Assembly: GCF_900114535.1 (NCBI RefSeq)
Contig: NZ_FOTK01000003.1
Location: 62,001-126,000, forward strand
Length of the DNA stretch: 64,000 bases
Direction of reading: 5' to 3'
Source: Methylobacterium pseudosasicola
GTDB lineage: Bacteria > Pseudomonadota > Alphaproteobacteria > Rhizobiales > Beijerinckiaceae
The stretch's first letter is position 1, and each line of letters begins with the position of its first letter. The notes under the pieces were generated by a model. It worked only from the letters and a program-made list of their open reading frames with translations, did no database searches and was not told the DNA's origin. Below, piece by piece: positions 26,569 through 34,290 of this stretch. The position numbers and the translations under genes were made by a program.

Positions 26569-27087
26569 TCAGACTGTCAACGCTCTGCTCAGGACCCAAA
26601 ACCTTCGCCCCCACAGATCTGTTCCGGTCTCTATGACCGCATAGCCTTCATCTTCCAGCGTTCGTGTCAGCAAGACATCTTTCCGCAGCGCCTTCTCGGG
26701 CGGATTGCGAGACTTTGTGACGCGGTAGATCACCGTCGGCCGGACATGAGCGACGAGTGCTTTCAGACATGCCGAAACGATCGGCATGATCAGGGGCCGG
26801 CATCCATCAGGCAGGTAGAGCCGTGCGTAGGTTCGATCCTGTGTTTCATAGGTCGGCGCGTCGTCCGACAGGCTGACGACCAGGATCGTAAAGGAGAATT
26901 CGTGGAAGGAAGCGATGTTCAGGCGCGGCAAAGTTGCCTGCGTGTATGTCAGCCGCGATTCGACCTGAACCAGCCTGTCGGTGACATCACAATAGGCGAC
27001 CGGCACCAGAACCACGTGCGCCCCGTCGCCGTCGGCTTCGATGCTGAATGAGTCCGGCATCTCCGAGATGAGGGAGACGAACGCCAA
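26569..27087 (-). CDS. Hypothetical protein, unrecognised
   Basis: A 172-residue soluble protein with no family I recognise. It looks like a folded alpha/beta protein: beta-rich N-terminus (GAHVVLVPVAYCDVTDRLVQ, FSFTILVVSLSDDAPTYE), a helix near PLIMPIVSACLKALVAHV, and a C-terminal segment RTLEDEGYAVIETGTDLWGR. Local base composition is less GC-rich than in the flanking operons, which may mean acquired DNA. It is followed by the 57-residue gene and a terminator. No neighbour suggests a pathway. Confidence 0.6.
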   Translation of the reverse strand: MAFVSLISEMPDSFSIEADGDGAHVVLVPVAYCDVTDRLVQVESRLTYTQATLPRLNIASFHEFSFTILVVSLSDDAPTYETQDRTYARLYLPDGCRPLIMPIVSACLKALVAHVRPTVIYRVTKSRNPPEKALRKDVLLTRTLEDEGYAVIETGTDLWGRRFWVLSRALTV

Positions 27088-27192
27088 GATCTGATTCCAC
27101 TGAGCAGCCTACGCGGCAAGCTTTGCGGCACTGTCAGACCCGAAGATCGCCGGCGTCAACACGGCAGTCTTTGCCGCTCGACTTGAATCCCA

Positions 27193-28629
27193 TCAATGGC
27201 TGGCCGCCCCAACGGGCGCGTCGCCGGGCACTTCCAAAACCGCCCGCAGGCCGCCGAGCGTCGCCTGTTCCAGGGTGAAGCGGCCCCGGTAGAGCGCGGC
27301 GAGATCCGCCACGATGGAAAGGCCGAGGCCGGAGCCCGGCTTCGATTCGTCCAGGCGCCGGCCGCGGCCGAGCACTGCCTGACGGGCCTCCGGGGGCAGG
27401 CCCGGGCCGTCATCCTCGATGGCGACGACGAGGTGGGGATAATCGTGCTTGGCCACCGCCTCGGCCCGGATCGCGACCCGGCCGTGGGCCCATTTCGAGG
27501 CGTTGTCGACGAGGTTGCCGACCATCTCCTCGAAATCCTGGCGCTCGCCCCGGAAGCGCAGGCCCGGGGGAACGTGGACATCGTAGGCGATGTCCTTGTC
27601 CCGATAGATCTTGCCGAAGGTGCGCACGAGGCCGGCCAGGGCCGGCTCGACCTCCGTGGAGGTGCCGAGCGTACCGGCGAGTGCCGCGGCGCGGGCGCGG
27701 TCGAGGTGGTAGTTCACCTGGTCGCGCATCACCGCCGCCTGCTCGCGGATCTTCTGGGACAGTTCCTCGGGGGCGTCCGAGGCGCCGACCTCGTTGACGA
27801 TGATCGAGAGCGGCGTCTTGAGCGCGTGGGCGAGGTTCCCGACCTGGGTGCGGGCGCGCTCCAGGATCTCCCGGTTGGTCTCGATCAGGAGATTCACCTC
27901 GCCGGTGAGCGGGGCGATGTCGCGGGGATAGGTGCCGGTGATACGGTCGGCCTCGCCGCGGCGCACGGCGCCGAGCGCGGCGCGCATCTTCTTCAGGGGC
28001 GCGAGACCAAACCGGATCTGCAGCAGGGTGGTGATCGCCAGCGACAGGCCGAGCAGCCCGAACGTGATGGTCAGCGAATTCCGGAACCGGTCGACATCGT
28101 TGACGATCTCGTCCGCGGGGCCGGCGACCCGCACGGTGTAGCGGCCCTCCTCGCCGAGATCGACGTCGCGTTCCATGATGCGCAGCAGCCGCCCGTCCTG
28201 GGCCTTGCCGTAGCCCTGGCGGATCTGCCCGACCCCGACCTTGCCGTCGGAATCGGTGGCCGGCCCCAGCGGCACGCCGACCAGCGAGCGGGAGGTGCGC
28301 AGGTCCCGGGGCTTCGCATCGGGCTTGCCGACCTGCCAGTACCAGCCGGACAGGGGCAGGTCGAAGCGCGGATCGCCGAGCGCGAAGCTGCGGCTCTCGG
28401 GATCGTTGGGCGAAACGAGATCGGTGGCGAGGTTGTTGGTGAAGACCAGGAGCCGGCTATCGAAGGCGCGCTCGGTGTTCTCCCGGTACAGCGTCGTGAG
28501 GATCCAGGCCGCGATCAGCAGGATCGCCGAGCTCGACAGGAACGCCGACACGGCAAGCCGCACCGCGATCGAGCGGCGGCGGAGGGAGAAGAGACCGATC
28601 AGGGTTTTCATCGGGACAACCGCACTCAC
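27193..28629 (-). CDS. Two-component sensor histidine kinase (PhoQ/EnvZ-like layout)
   Basis: A 478-residue membrane kinase. One helix near residue 25-48, a periplasmic sensor of about 130 residues, a second helix near 180-200, HAMP, an H-box VGNLAHALKTPLSIIVNEV with the phosphorylated His, an N box (EEMVGNLVDNASKW), a D box (IEDDGPGLP) and a GSGLGLSIV lid. The ALKTPL H-box is characteristic of PhoQ-type kinases. It partners the OmpR-type regulator at 29786-30463. The GTG start overlaps the upstream PrpF stop (GTGA); an ATG six codons in (28611) is an alternative. The signal is unknown. Confidence 0.92.
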   Translation of the reverse strand: MSAVVPMKTLIGLFSLRRRSIAVRLAVSAFLSSSAILLIAAWILTTLYRENTERAFDSRLLVFTNNLATDLVSPNDPESRSFALGDPRFDLPLSGWYWQVGKPDAKPRDLRTSRSLVGVPLGPATDSDGKVGVGQIRQGYGKAQDGRLLRIMERDVDLGEEGRYTVRVAGPADEIVNDVDRFRNSLTITFGLLGLSLAITTLLQIRFGLAPLKKMRAALGAVRRGEADRITGTYPRDIAPLTGEVNLLIETNREILERARTQVGNLAHALKTPLSIIVNEVGASDAPEELSQKIREQAAVMRDQVNYHLDRARAAALAGTLGTSTEVEPALAGLVRTFGKIYRDKDIAYDVHVPPGLRFRGERQDFEEMVGNLVDNASKWAHGRVAIRAEAVAKHDYPHLVVAIEDDGPGLPPEARQAVLGRGRRLDESKPGSGLGLSIVADLAALYRGRFTLEQATLGGLRAVLEVPGDAPVGAASH

Positions 28630-29789
28630 CCCGGCGTCACCGCATCATAATACACCGCGCCCCGCATCAGCGGCCGCGCGGTGCGGAAGAACGAGCCGCG
28701 CTCCGCCCGCCATCCGGCGCCGTCCCGCGCCACGGCGGCGTCGGCGGTGAGGATGCCCGAGGGCATGCCGACCCGAAGCGCCGCGTCGCCGGTGGCGCGG
28801 GCGGCCTCATGGACCAGGCTGCCCTCGATCCGCGCGGCAACGGCGAGGCACAGGGTGGCGGTGAGCGGGAGCGCCTGGTGTGGAACGCCGTTCGAGATCA
28901 TTCGGGCGGTCAGGTCGACGTCTCCGGCGCGGATCGCCGCCCCGGACAGGCTGGACGAATCTTGGGGCGGCGCGACCAGGCCGACGAAGGGCACGTGCAC
29001 GATCCGCGCGGCGGCGTCGGGATCGGGGCCGATGCCCATCGCCACGGAGGCGGCCACGCGGATCCGCGCCAGCCAGTCGAGGAGGCCGGGCATCGCCTCC
29101 AGGGCGGCGGGCAGTTCGGTGCCGGTGAGGCCGAGATCGGCGGCGCGGATGAACACGCAGGCATTGGCCGCGTCCACCAGCGAGGCCTCGATCGGGCCGA
29201 GGCCCGGCACGTCGAGGATCTGCCGGACGGCGCCGGTGGGCAGCAGCTTTCCAGTGGTGGCGCCGCCCGGATCGACGAAGTCGAGGCGGATCGGCGCGCC
29301 CGTGCCGGTGACGCCGGGGATCGCCAGGTCGCCGCCATAGACGGCGCGACCGCCGCGGACCTCGAAGCCGGCGACGATCTGCTTGCGCGTATTGGTGTTG
29401 AAGATCCGCAGGCACACCGGGCCGTCGGCGACCTCCACCAGGCCCTCGTCCACCGCGAAGGGCCCCACCGCCGAAAGCATGTTGCCGCAATTGCCGGACA
29501 GGTCGATCCGGCCCTCGCGGACCACCACCTGCACGAAGGTGTAGTCGATATCGGCATCCGGCCGGGTCGAGGGCTCGACGATGCAGATTTTTGACACCGA
29601 GGACACGCCCCCGCCCATGCCGTTGAGCTGGCGCCCGAACGGGTCGGGGCTGTCCATGGCGGAGAGGAAGGCGGATTCCCAGGCGGCGATATCCCCGGGC
29701 ACGTCCTGCCGCCGCAGCATCAGCGCCTTGCTGGTGCCGCCGCGCATGAACACGGCCCGGAGTGTGCCGGGGCTGGGCAAACCCGTCAC
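28626..29789 (-). CDS. PrpF-family isomerase (aconitate/methylitaconate isomerase-like)
   Basis: A 387-residue PrpF-like protein with the diaminopimelate-epimerase fold. Typical segments are AVFMRGGTSKALMLR at the N-terminus, FGRQLNGMGGGVSSVSKIC, and the half-site GNCGNMLSAVGPFAVDEGLV; MRGGTSKG/A and SGNCGN are family signatures. Relatives isomerise 2-methyl-trans-aconitate, 3-methylitaconate or 4-oxalomesaconate. It is not beside propionate genes here: it lies between the response regulator and kinase genes, with 4-bp GTGA overlaps at both ends, so all three are translationally linked. The GTG start is fixed by that overlap. The substrate is unknown. Confidence 0.9.
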   Translation of the reverse strand: MTGLPSPGTLRAVFMRGGTSKALMLRRQDVPGDIAAWESAFLSAMDSPDPFGRQLNGMGGGVSSVSKICIVEPSTRPDADIDYTFVQVVVREGRIDLSGNCGNMLSAVGPFAVDEGLVEVADGPVCLRIFNTNTRKQIVAGFEVRGGRAVYGGDLAIPGVTGTGAPIRLDFVDPGGATTGKLLPTGAVRQILDVPGLGPIEASLVDAANACVFIRAADLGLTGTELPAALEAMPGLLDWLARIRVAASVAMGIGPDPDAAARIVHVPFVGLVAPPQDSSSLSGAAIRAGDVDLTARMISNGVPHQALPLTATLCLAVAARIEGSLVHEAARATGDAALRVGMPSGILTADAAVARDGAGWRAERGSFFRTARPLMRGAVYYDAVTPG

Positions 29790-30463
29790 ACCCGGGCCGG
29801 CGGCTGGTTCGGATCCACCAAGTAACCCAGCCCGCGCACGGTCTGGATCAGGTCCACGGCGAGCTTCTTGCGCAGGCGGCCGACGAACACCTCGATGGTG
29901 TTGGAATCCCGGTCGAAATCCTGGTCGTAGAGGTGCTCGGTCAGCTCGGCCCGGGAGACCACCCGGCCGGTATGGTGCATCAGGTAGGAGAGCAGCCGGT
30001 ATTCGTGGCTGGTGAGCTTCACCTGGGCGCCGTCCACGAACACCTTGCCGGAGCGGGTATCGAGGGTGACCGGCCCGCAGGCAATCTGGCTGGAGGCGTG
30101 ACCGGCGGCCCGGCGCAGGAGCGCCCGGACCCGGGCCATCAGCTCCTCCATGTGGAACGGCTTGGTCACGTAATCGTCGGCGCCGGCATCGAAGCCATCG
30201 ACCTTGTCTGACCAGCGGTCCCGAGCGGTGAGGATGATCACCGGCGTCTTCACCCCGGCCCGGCGCCACTTCTGCAGCACCGAGACGCCGTCGGCCTTGG
30301 GCAGGCCCATATCGAGGATGATCGCGTCGTAGGGCTCGCTCTCACCGAGATAGCCGCCCTCCTCGCCGTCATAGGCCTTGTCGGCGACATAGCCGGCCTC
30401 CTCCAGCGCAGCGACCACCTGCCGGTTGATGTCCCGGTCATCCTCCACGACGAGCAGTCGCAC
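29786..30463 (-). CDS. OmpR/PhoP-family response regulator
   Basis: A 225-residue regulator. The receiver (residues 1-115) has MRLLVVEDDRDINRQV, the phospho-acceptor Asp in AIILDMGLPKADG and Lys in ADDYVTKPF. The winged-helix output domain has LTSHEYRLLSYLMHHTGRVV and VFVGRLRKKL. It heads the regulator-PrpF-kinase run, with the PrpF start overlapping its stop. The downstream kinase at 27193-28629 is the obvious partner. The size and ALKTPL-type kinase suggest a PhoPQ-like pair sensing cations or envelope stress, which is an inference. Confidence 0.94.
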   Translation of the reverse strand: MRLLVVEDDRDINRQVVAALEEAGYVADKAYDGEEGGYLGESEPYDAIILDMGLPKADGVSVLQKWRRAGVKTPVIILTARDRWSDKVDGFDAGADDYVTKPFHMEELMARVRALLRRAAGHASSQIACGPVTLDTRSGKVFVDGAQVKLTSHEYRLLSYLMHHTGRVVSRAELTEHLYDQDFDRDSNTIEVFVGRLRKKLAVDLIQTVRGLGYLVDPNQPPARV

Positions 30464-30498
30464 GGCTCACTCCATTCCGCTGCGGGTGTGAAGCCCGG

Positions 30499-30870
30499 TC
30501 AATATTGGCCCGCCACCTTGCCGGTGCGGGCATCCACGATCACGTGCACGAAATGCCCATCCCGGCGCAAGGCGGTCAGCATGTAGACGAGGCCGTCCTC
30601 GTGACGGCACAGGCTCGCGCGCTGGATCTCGGCCCTGGGGATCACCGTGCGGGCCGCCCGGATCGCCGCCACCGGGGCGATCACCCGGCGCTCACCGACC
30701 TCCTCGCGCATGTCGGCCGGCGACAGGCAGGTCTCGATCCGCAGGGGCGTCGGATCCGCCACCGGAGCCGCCTGCGGAGCGGGTCCGTCATCGGCCATGG
30801 AGCCGAGGCCGCTGGCGGCAAGCGCCGCGGCGGTCAGGCTGATGGCAACGAGGGCGATGGCGTAGCGCAT
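30499..30870 (-). CDS. Secreted PepSY-like small protein
   Basis: A 123-residue precursor with a signal peptide (MRYAIALVAISLTAAALAAS) and a C-terminal region with the shape of a PepSY domain (DGLVYMLTALRRDGHFVHV, then VDARTGKVAGQY, the usual ...D..TG.v ending). Such small periplasmic proteins are commonly encoded beside OmpR-type two-component systems. It ends 35 bp upstream of the response regulator ATG and probably forms the first gene of that operon. The downstream ATG is chosen over longer frames because it places the signal peptide at residue 1. Confidence 0.8.
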   Translation of the reverse strand: MRYAIALVAISLTAAALAASGLGSMADDGPAPQAAPVADPTPLRIETCLSPADMREEVGERRVIAPVAAIRAARTVIPRAEIQRASLCRHEDGLVYMLTALRRDGHFVHVIVDARTGKVAGQY

Positions 30871-31083
30871 TGCCAGACACGTAGCGCCGAGGGCACTGAA
30901 TGCGCCCTGAATACGGAGCTGGAGGTCCGACGACGCGCGTTCGACCGGCTGTCGGCAACGGGTGAGCGTGAAGGGTCTGATCGCGGACGGCATCGTCCGG
31001 CACTACGGCCGACGGGCTTTTCGGGTTCCACCCCACCCTTCGCGACGCGCCACACAGGCGATTGCAGGGCCTATCCCGCGCGC

Positions 31084-31284
31084 CTAGCGAGCGTCCCGGC
31101 AACCGGCTGGCAGGGACGGCCGGACCAGGCTCGCCGGCGCGGCCGCGTGGGCGGCCAGGACGGCGTCGATCGACCAGGGCCGCGCGCCGACTTGTGCGCC
31201 CAGCTGGAGCATGATCGCGATCGCGGCCGCCCCGGACAGGGCCAGCCAGATCCGATCAAGGATCCGGTCCCAGTGTCGGCTCAT
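31084..31284 (-). CDS. Small membrane protein at the end of the phage-type lysis group
   Basis: A 66-residue protein, MSRHWDRILDRIWLALSGAA at its start, with one hydrophobic helix (residues 12-33) and a polar tail. No family recognised. Its ATG overlaps the stop of the preceding gene by 4 bp (ATGA). Position downstream of a phage-type lysozyme and a holin-like gene makes a lysis-accessory (holin or spanin-like) role possible, but nothing in the sequence proves it. Confidence 0.6.
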   Translation of the reverse strand: MSRHWDRILDRIWLALSGAAAIAIMLQLGAQVGARPWSIDAVLAAHAAAPASLVRPSLPAGCRDAR

Positions 31285-31601
31285 CGCGACCCTCCCGTGA
31301 TCAGGGCCCAGAACGCCCGCAGGGCGGGCATGCGCTCGGTGAGCCACGCGATCTGCTCCGAGAACCAGTGCGCGGCGGTCGCCGCGGTGACGAAGGCGAA
31401 TAGGGTCGCGTGCTTGAGGCGCCGGAGATAGCGGCGCAGCACCCGCCGCTCGACATGGGCATCCACGAGCGCGTCGAGGACGGCGAGCCGCGGCTCGGTC
31501 TGGCGCGCGACATAGGCGTGCCAGAACGGCGGAAACCGGATGGTGCGCGCCCGGTCGTCGGGGTCCGGCGGATGGCGCGCGGGGTGACGGGCGGCGGTCA
31601 T
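31281..31601 (-). CDS. Small protein of the lysis group, unrecognised
   Basis: A 106-residue protein. A Pro/Asp/Arg-rich head is followed by IRFPPFWHAYVARQ, a basic helical segment (HVERRVLRRYLRRLKHATL) and a weakly hydrophobic stretch (FAFVTAATAAHWFSEQIAWL). It could be membrane-associated through one helix. The ATG giving MTAARHPARH is preferred. The stop overlaps the next gene by 4 bp. A 134-bp palindromic repeat separates it from the holin-like gene upstream. Function is not recognisable. Confidence 0.6.
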   Translation of the reverse strand: MTAARHPARHPPDPDDRARTIRFPPFWHAYVARQTEPRLAVLDALVDAHVERRVLRRYLRRLKHATLFAFVTAATAAHWFSEQIAWLTERMPALRAFWALITGGSR

Positions 31602-31713
31602 GGTTTTCTGCCCCTCGGAGCCTGGTCGGACCCGCACACGGTCGTGCGCGGGCCGCGTCGCGCCCCTGCGTTGAGGGCGGGCGGATCTAATCATCCGCCC
31701 CGACAGCAAGCGC

Positions 31714-31847
31714 CTGAAACACCACGCGTTTTCCCCTCCCCCTTGTGGGGAGGGGTCAGGGGTGGGGGTGGTGTCGGATCAAGCGTGATGGTGCCGTCTG
31801 AACCACCCCCACCTCCGGCTCCTCCCCACAAGGGGGAGGAGAGCGCG
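31714..31847 (+). repeat. 134-bp palindromic repeat, family A, copy 1
   Basis: Begins CTGAAACACCACGCGTTTTC and ends GGAGGAGAGCGCG; inside are inverted arms of CCTCCCCCTTGTGGGGAGG type and GGGGGTGG/CCACCCCC. Copies of the same layout are at 41606-41737 (inverted) and 56840-56973. It fills the 360-bp gap 31602-31961, which holds no other feature I can see. Confidence 0.88.
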
Positions 31848-31961
31848 GTGCGGCCTTCACAAGCCGGTGTGTGAACATCGCAGGCCCCTAGACAGGGAGC
31901 CTGCGCCACATCCGGCATGGAGCGACATCGCCCGCTCGCGGACGGAGAGCGCGGCGCGTCG

Positions 31962-32591
31962 TCAGGCCCGATGGGCTGCATCCCCCGCGCGCAGAGCCGC
32001 CAGCGCCGGCGTCAGGACGTTGCCGACGCTGGCCTGCGGATCGAGCGGCAAGGCGCGGAAGATCCGGGCAGCGACGCCCTCCGCGCCGCCGGCCTGCCGG
32101 ACGACGTGGGCTGGGGCGGTCGCCAGGACATGCCGGGCGCCGGCCGCCACCACCGCGGAGCCGAGATCGACGCTCACGGTCCGGCCCCTTGCGGCGCCGG
32201 CCACAGCGTTCTGGCCGTACTCGGCCCCGGCCCGGATCGCCGCCTCGACCCGCTCCCGGGTCAGCAGCGAAGCCGCCCAGGGCGCGACCCGAGCGACACC
32301 GGCGGTGACCGCTGCGGCAGCGATCGGCACCAGCACCGCCGAGACCGGCTGCAGCAGGCCCACCAACCAGTCGCCCCAGGGGATCGCGACGCCGCCCGCC
32401 GGCGCAGCGGCCAGAGCCGGGGAAACGAGGGCGACGAACGGGATCGCGGCGCTGGCTAGAGCCGTTCCCGATCGCGCTGCGACCGGGAACGGCTCTAGAT
32501 CTTTGATTTGACGCGCTCGTTTACGCCGAACCGGTATCCACTTCGGCGACGAGCGCTCTGGCGCCAGCCCGGTACGGAACAGCTGCGTCAT
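31962..32591 (-). CDS. Holin-like membrane protein with a palindromic element in its 5' coding part
   Basis: A 209-residue protein whose ATG overlaps the lysozyme stop (ATGA). Residues from about 12 to 48 are encoded by a palindromic DNA element (32456-32556). After it come two hydrophobic stretches (ASAAIPFVALVSPALAAA and WLVGLLQPVSAVLVPIAAAAV), then a soluble Ala-rich part (AIRAGAEYGQNAVAGAARGR). Coupling to a phage-type lysozyme suggests a holin, but two spans with a long soluble tail are not diagnostic. The repeat-encoded N-terminus is probably not part of the original gene. Confidence 0.65.
   Translation of the reverse strand: MTQLFRTGLAPERSSPKWIPVRRKRARQIKDLEPFPVAARSGTALASAAIPFVALVSPALAAAPAGGVAIPWGDWLVGLLQPVSAVLVPIAAAAVTAGVARVAPWAASLLTRERVEAAIRAGAEYGQNAVAGAARGRTVSVDLGSAVVAAGARHVLATAPAHVVRQAGGAEGVAARIFRALPLDPQASVGNVLTPALAALRAGDAAHRA
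32456..32556. repeat. Double-palindrome element (RIME-like) inside the holin-like gene
   Basis: The first hairpin has perfect 15-bp arms, CTAGAGCCGTTCCCG and its complement, around a 13-nt loop (32456-32498). The second has GCGCTCGT...ACGAGCGC outer arms and CGCCGAA...TTCGGCG inner arms (32513-32556). The linker and the second hairpin, with AACCGGTATCCACTTCG, resemble a dispersed rhizobial intergenic mosaic repeat. It is in frame within the gene. Confidence 0.75.
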
Positions 32592-33133
32592 GATCGATCT
32601 CCGGTGTTGCGCGCACGGCGGACCCGGCCGGCTCGGGATTCGGATGGGGGCGGCGCGCCGTCGCGCAGGGCGGCGAGGGCCCGGCGGGCCCAGTCCAGCC
32701 GGCTCGCCAGCGCGATCACCCCGGGCCGCTCGAAGAGCCGGCACACGGTCTCGGTGGCGGCCTCCAAGGTCGGGGCCTGCCGTAGGGCGGTGAGCGCCAC
32801 CGCCTCGGTGGTGCGCAGCTCCACGCAGAGGTAGCGGTACTGCACCTCGAGGGATGCCGGATCGAGACCGTGCGCCCGGCACCAGGCCTCCATGGACACG
32901 CGCCGGGGGCCGGTCCATTGCGCCAGCCCCCAGCCGCCCCGCGACCCGGCCACCACCGGGGCGACCTCCTGAAGCCGGAGGAAGCCGCCGCTCTCGTGGC
33001 CGAGATTGCCCAGGAGGCCGGCGGCCTGGAGGTCGGTGAGCCCGAGATCGCGCATGAGGCGCAGCCCGAGGCTCCGGCACCCGGCCGCGAAGGCGTCGCT
33101 CGGCCCCCGGGCCGGACCGGTGGTTGCGGGCAT
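32588..33133 (-). CDS. Phage-type lysozyme (phage tail lysozyme family)
   Basis: A 181-residue soluble enzyme with LQAAGLLGNLGHESGGFLRL, containing the catalytic Glu, and WGLAQWTGPRR, a pattern shared by phage tail lysozyme / soluble lytic domains that cleave peptidoglycan. No signal peptide is visible, so release would need a holin. It is the first gene of the leftward lysis group and lies 15 bp from the divergent SGNH hydrolase. Its stop overlaps the holin-like gene start. The downstream ATG (MPATTGPARG) is chosen because the frame further up overlaps the divergent gene. Confidence 0.85.
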   Translation of the reverse strand: MPATTGPARGPSDAFAAGCRSLGLRLMRDLGLTDLQAAGLLGNLGHESGGFLRLQEVAPVVAGSRGGWGLAQWTGPRRVSMEAWCRAHGLDPASLEVQYRYLCVELRTTEAVALTALRQAPTLEAATETVCRLFERPGVIALASRLDWARRALAALRDGAPPPSESRAGRVRRARNTGDRS

Positions 33134-33148
33134 GGGTCTTCTCCGGGC

Positions 33149-33748
33149 ATGGGTCCGCGCGGCGCGAACGGGGGACACGTGGGACACGGACAGGACCGGC
33201 CGCTGGTGTTCATCGGCGATTCGATCACCGCCGGCTGGGGCGTCGCCCGGGCCGAGACGTTCGCGCGGCAGGACTTCATCGCCCGGGGCGTGCCGGGCCA
33301 GACGAGCGGGCAGATCCGCACCCGGTTCCTGCGGGACGCGGCCGGCGCCCGGGGCATCCATCTGCTGTGCGGGATCAACGACATCGCCGAGATCGGCGGC
33401 CCGGTCTCGGACGGGGCGATCCGAGACAACATCGCCGCCATGGCGCGGCTCGCCTTCGAGGCCGGACTTCCGCTCTGGATCGGCAGCGTGATGCCGAGCG
33501 ATTTCTGGGGGTGGCGCCCGGAGCTAAGACCCGTGGCGCGCATCGACGCCCTGAACCGCTGGATTCGCGCCCATTGCGCCGCCAGCGCCGCGGCGCTGAT
33601 CGATTATCACGCGCCGCTCGCCACCCCGTCAGGCGCGCTCCGGCCGGAATTCACCGAGGACGGCATCCACCTCAACGCCACCGGCTACGCAGCGATCGAG
33701 CCGGTGATGCTGGCGGCGTTGGCGGATCATGAGGTGTCGGGCCAGTGA
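33149..33748 (+). CDS. SGNH/GDSL hydrolase
   Basis: A 199-residue SGNH hydrolase. Block I is VFIGDSITAGWG with the nucleophile Ser, block III GINDIAEIGG with the oxyanion Asn, and block V EDGIHLNATGY with the catalytic Asp-His pair. No signal peptide is seen. It is related to acyl-CoA thioesterase/lysophospholipase I-like and cell-wall acetyl-esterase proteins. It is divergent from the lysozyme, on the strand opposite the GTA genes. A role in modifying cell wall or capsule before lysis is conceivable but unproven. Confidence 0.85.
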   Translation: MGPRGANGGHVGHGQDRPLVFIGDSITAGWGVARAETFARQDFIARGVPGQTSGQIRTRFLRDAAGARGIHLLCGINDIAEIGGPVSDGAIRDNIAAMARLAFEAGLPLWIGSVMPSDFWGWRPELRPVARIDALNRWIRAHCAASAAALIDYHAPLATPSGALRPEFTEDGIHLNATGYAAIEPVMLAALADHEVSGQ

Positions 33749-33779
33749 AGCCGCAAAGCGGCGGCCTTTTCCAGCGCCT

Positions 33780-33893
33780 TGTCATTCCGGGGCCGCGAAG
33801 CGGAGCCCGGAATCCAGACACGCCGACATATGAAGACCTTGCACCCCCGGCGTATCTAGATTCCGGGCTCGCCTGCGGCGCCCCGGAATGACA
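33780..33893. repeat. 114-bp palindromic repeat, family C, copy 1
   Basis: Ends are TGTCATTCCGGGG and CCCCGGAATGACA, with inner GCGGAGCCCGGAATCCAGA/ATTCCGGGCTCGC arms. The same length and ends occur at 49733-49846 and 53382-53495. It lies between the SGNH gene and the tail-fibre remnant. Confidence 0.9.
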
Positions 33894-33939
33894 CGGAGGG
33901 AACTCAGGGGGGCTACATCCCCCCTCTGGACTGAGCCCC

Positions 33940-34290
33940 TCAAGCCCCCAATCCCAACCAATACGTTGAAATACTCCCGGCGCCGGTCACCGTGCCGCCG
34001 GTCGTGCGGCGGTTGCGGAGGGTGAAGCCGGCGGCGGTTACGTCGCTGACCTGGCTGGCGTAGAGCGTCCCGGCATCCCGGGCGACCGGCTGCGTCCAGA
34101 CGCCCAAGCAGGCGCTGGGGAAGGCCGTGGCGAACGACACGGAGACGTCCGCGTCCGCGCTCGTGGCGATCCCCCATTGCAGGATCAGGCCGTTGGAGAG
34201 CCGGGCATAGCCGGTCGGAGCCAGCGCCTGCGTGCCGAGCGCCAGAGGCGTGCCGTCGGCGCGCTGGTAGTGCGCACGCGCCAGCGGCCG
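33940..34290 (-). pseudogene. Detached C-terminal domain of the DUF2793 tail-fibre gene (frameshift)
   Basis: This segment encodes YQRADGTPLALGTQALAPTG and ARLSNGLILQWG, followed by FATAFPSACLGVW and a GTVTGAGSISTYWLGLGA ending. That is the pattern of a phage tail-fibre C-terminal (Gp53-like) domain. It is in the -1/+2 frame relative to the upstream DUF2793 part. Adding one C at about 34269-34272 would join them as ...RVRTYQRADG..., giving one continuous protein. There is no sensible start codon of its own. It may be a true mutation or a sequencing error. Confidence 0.75.
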
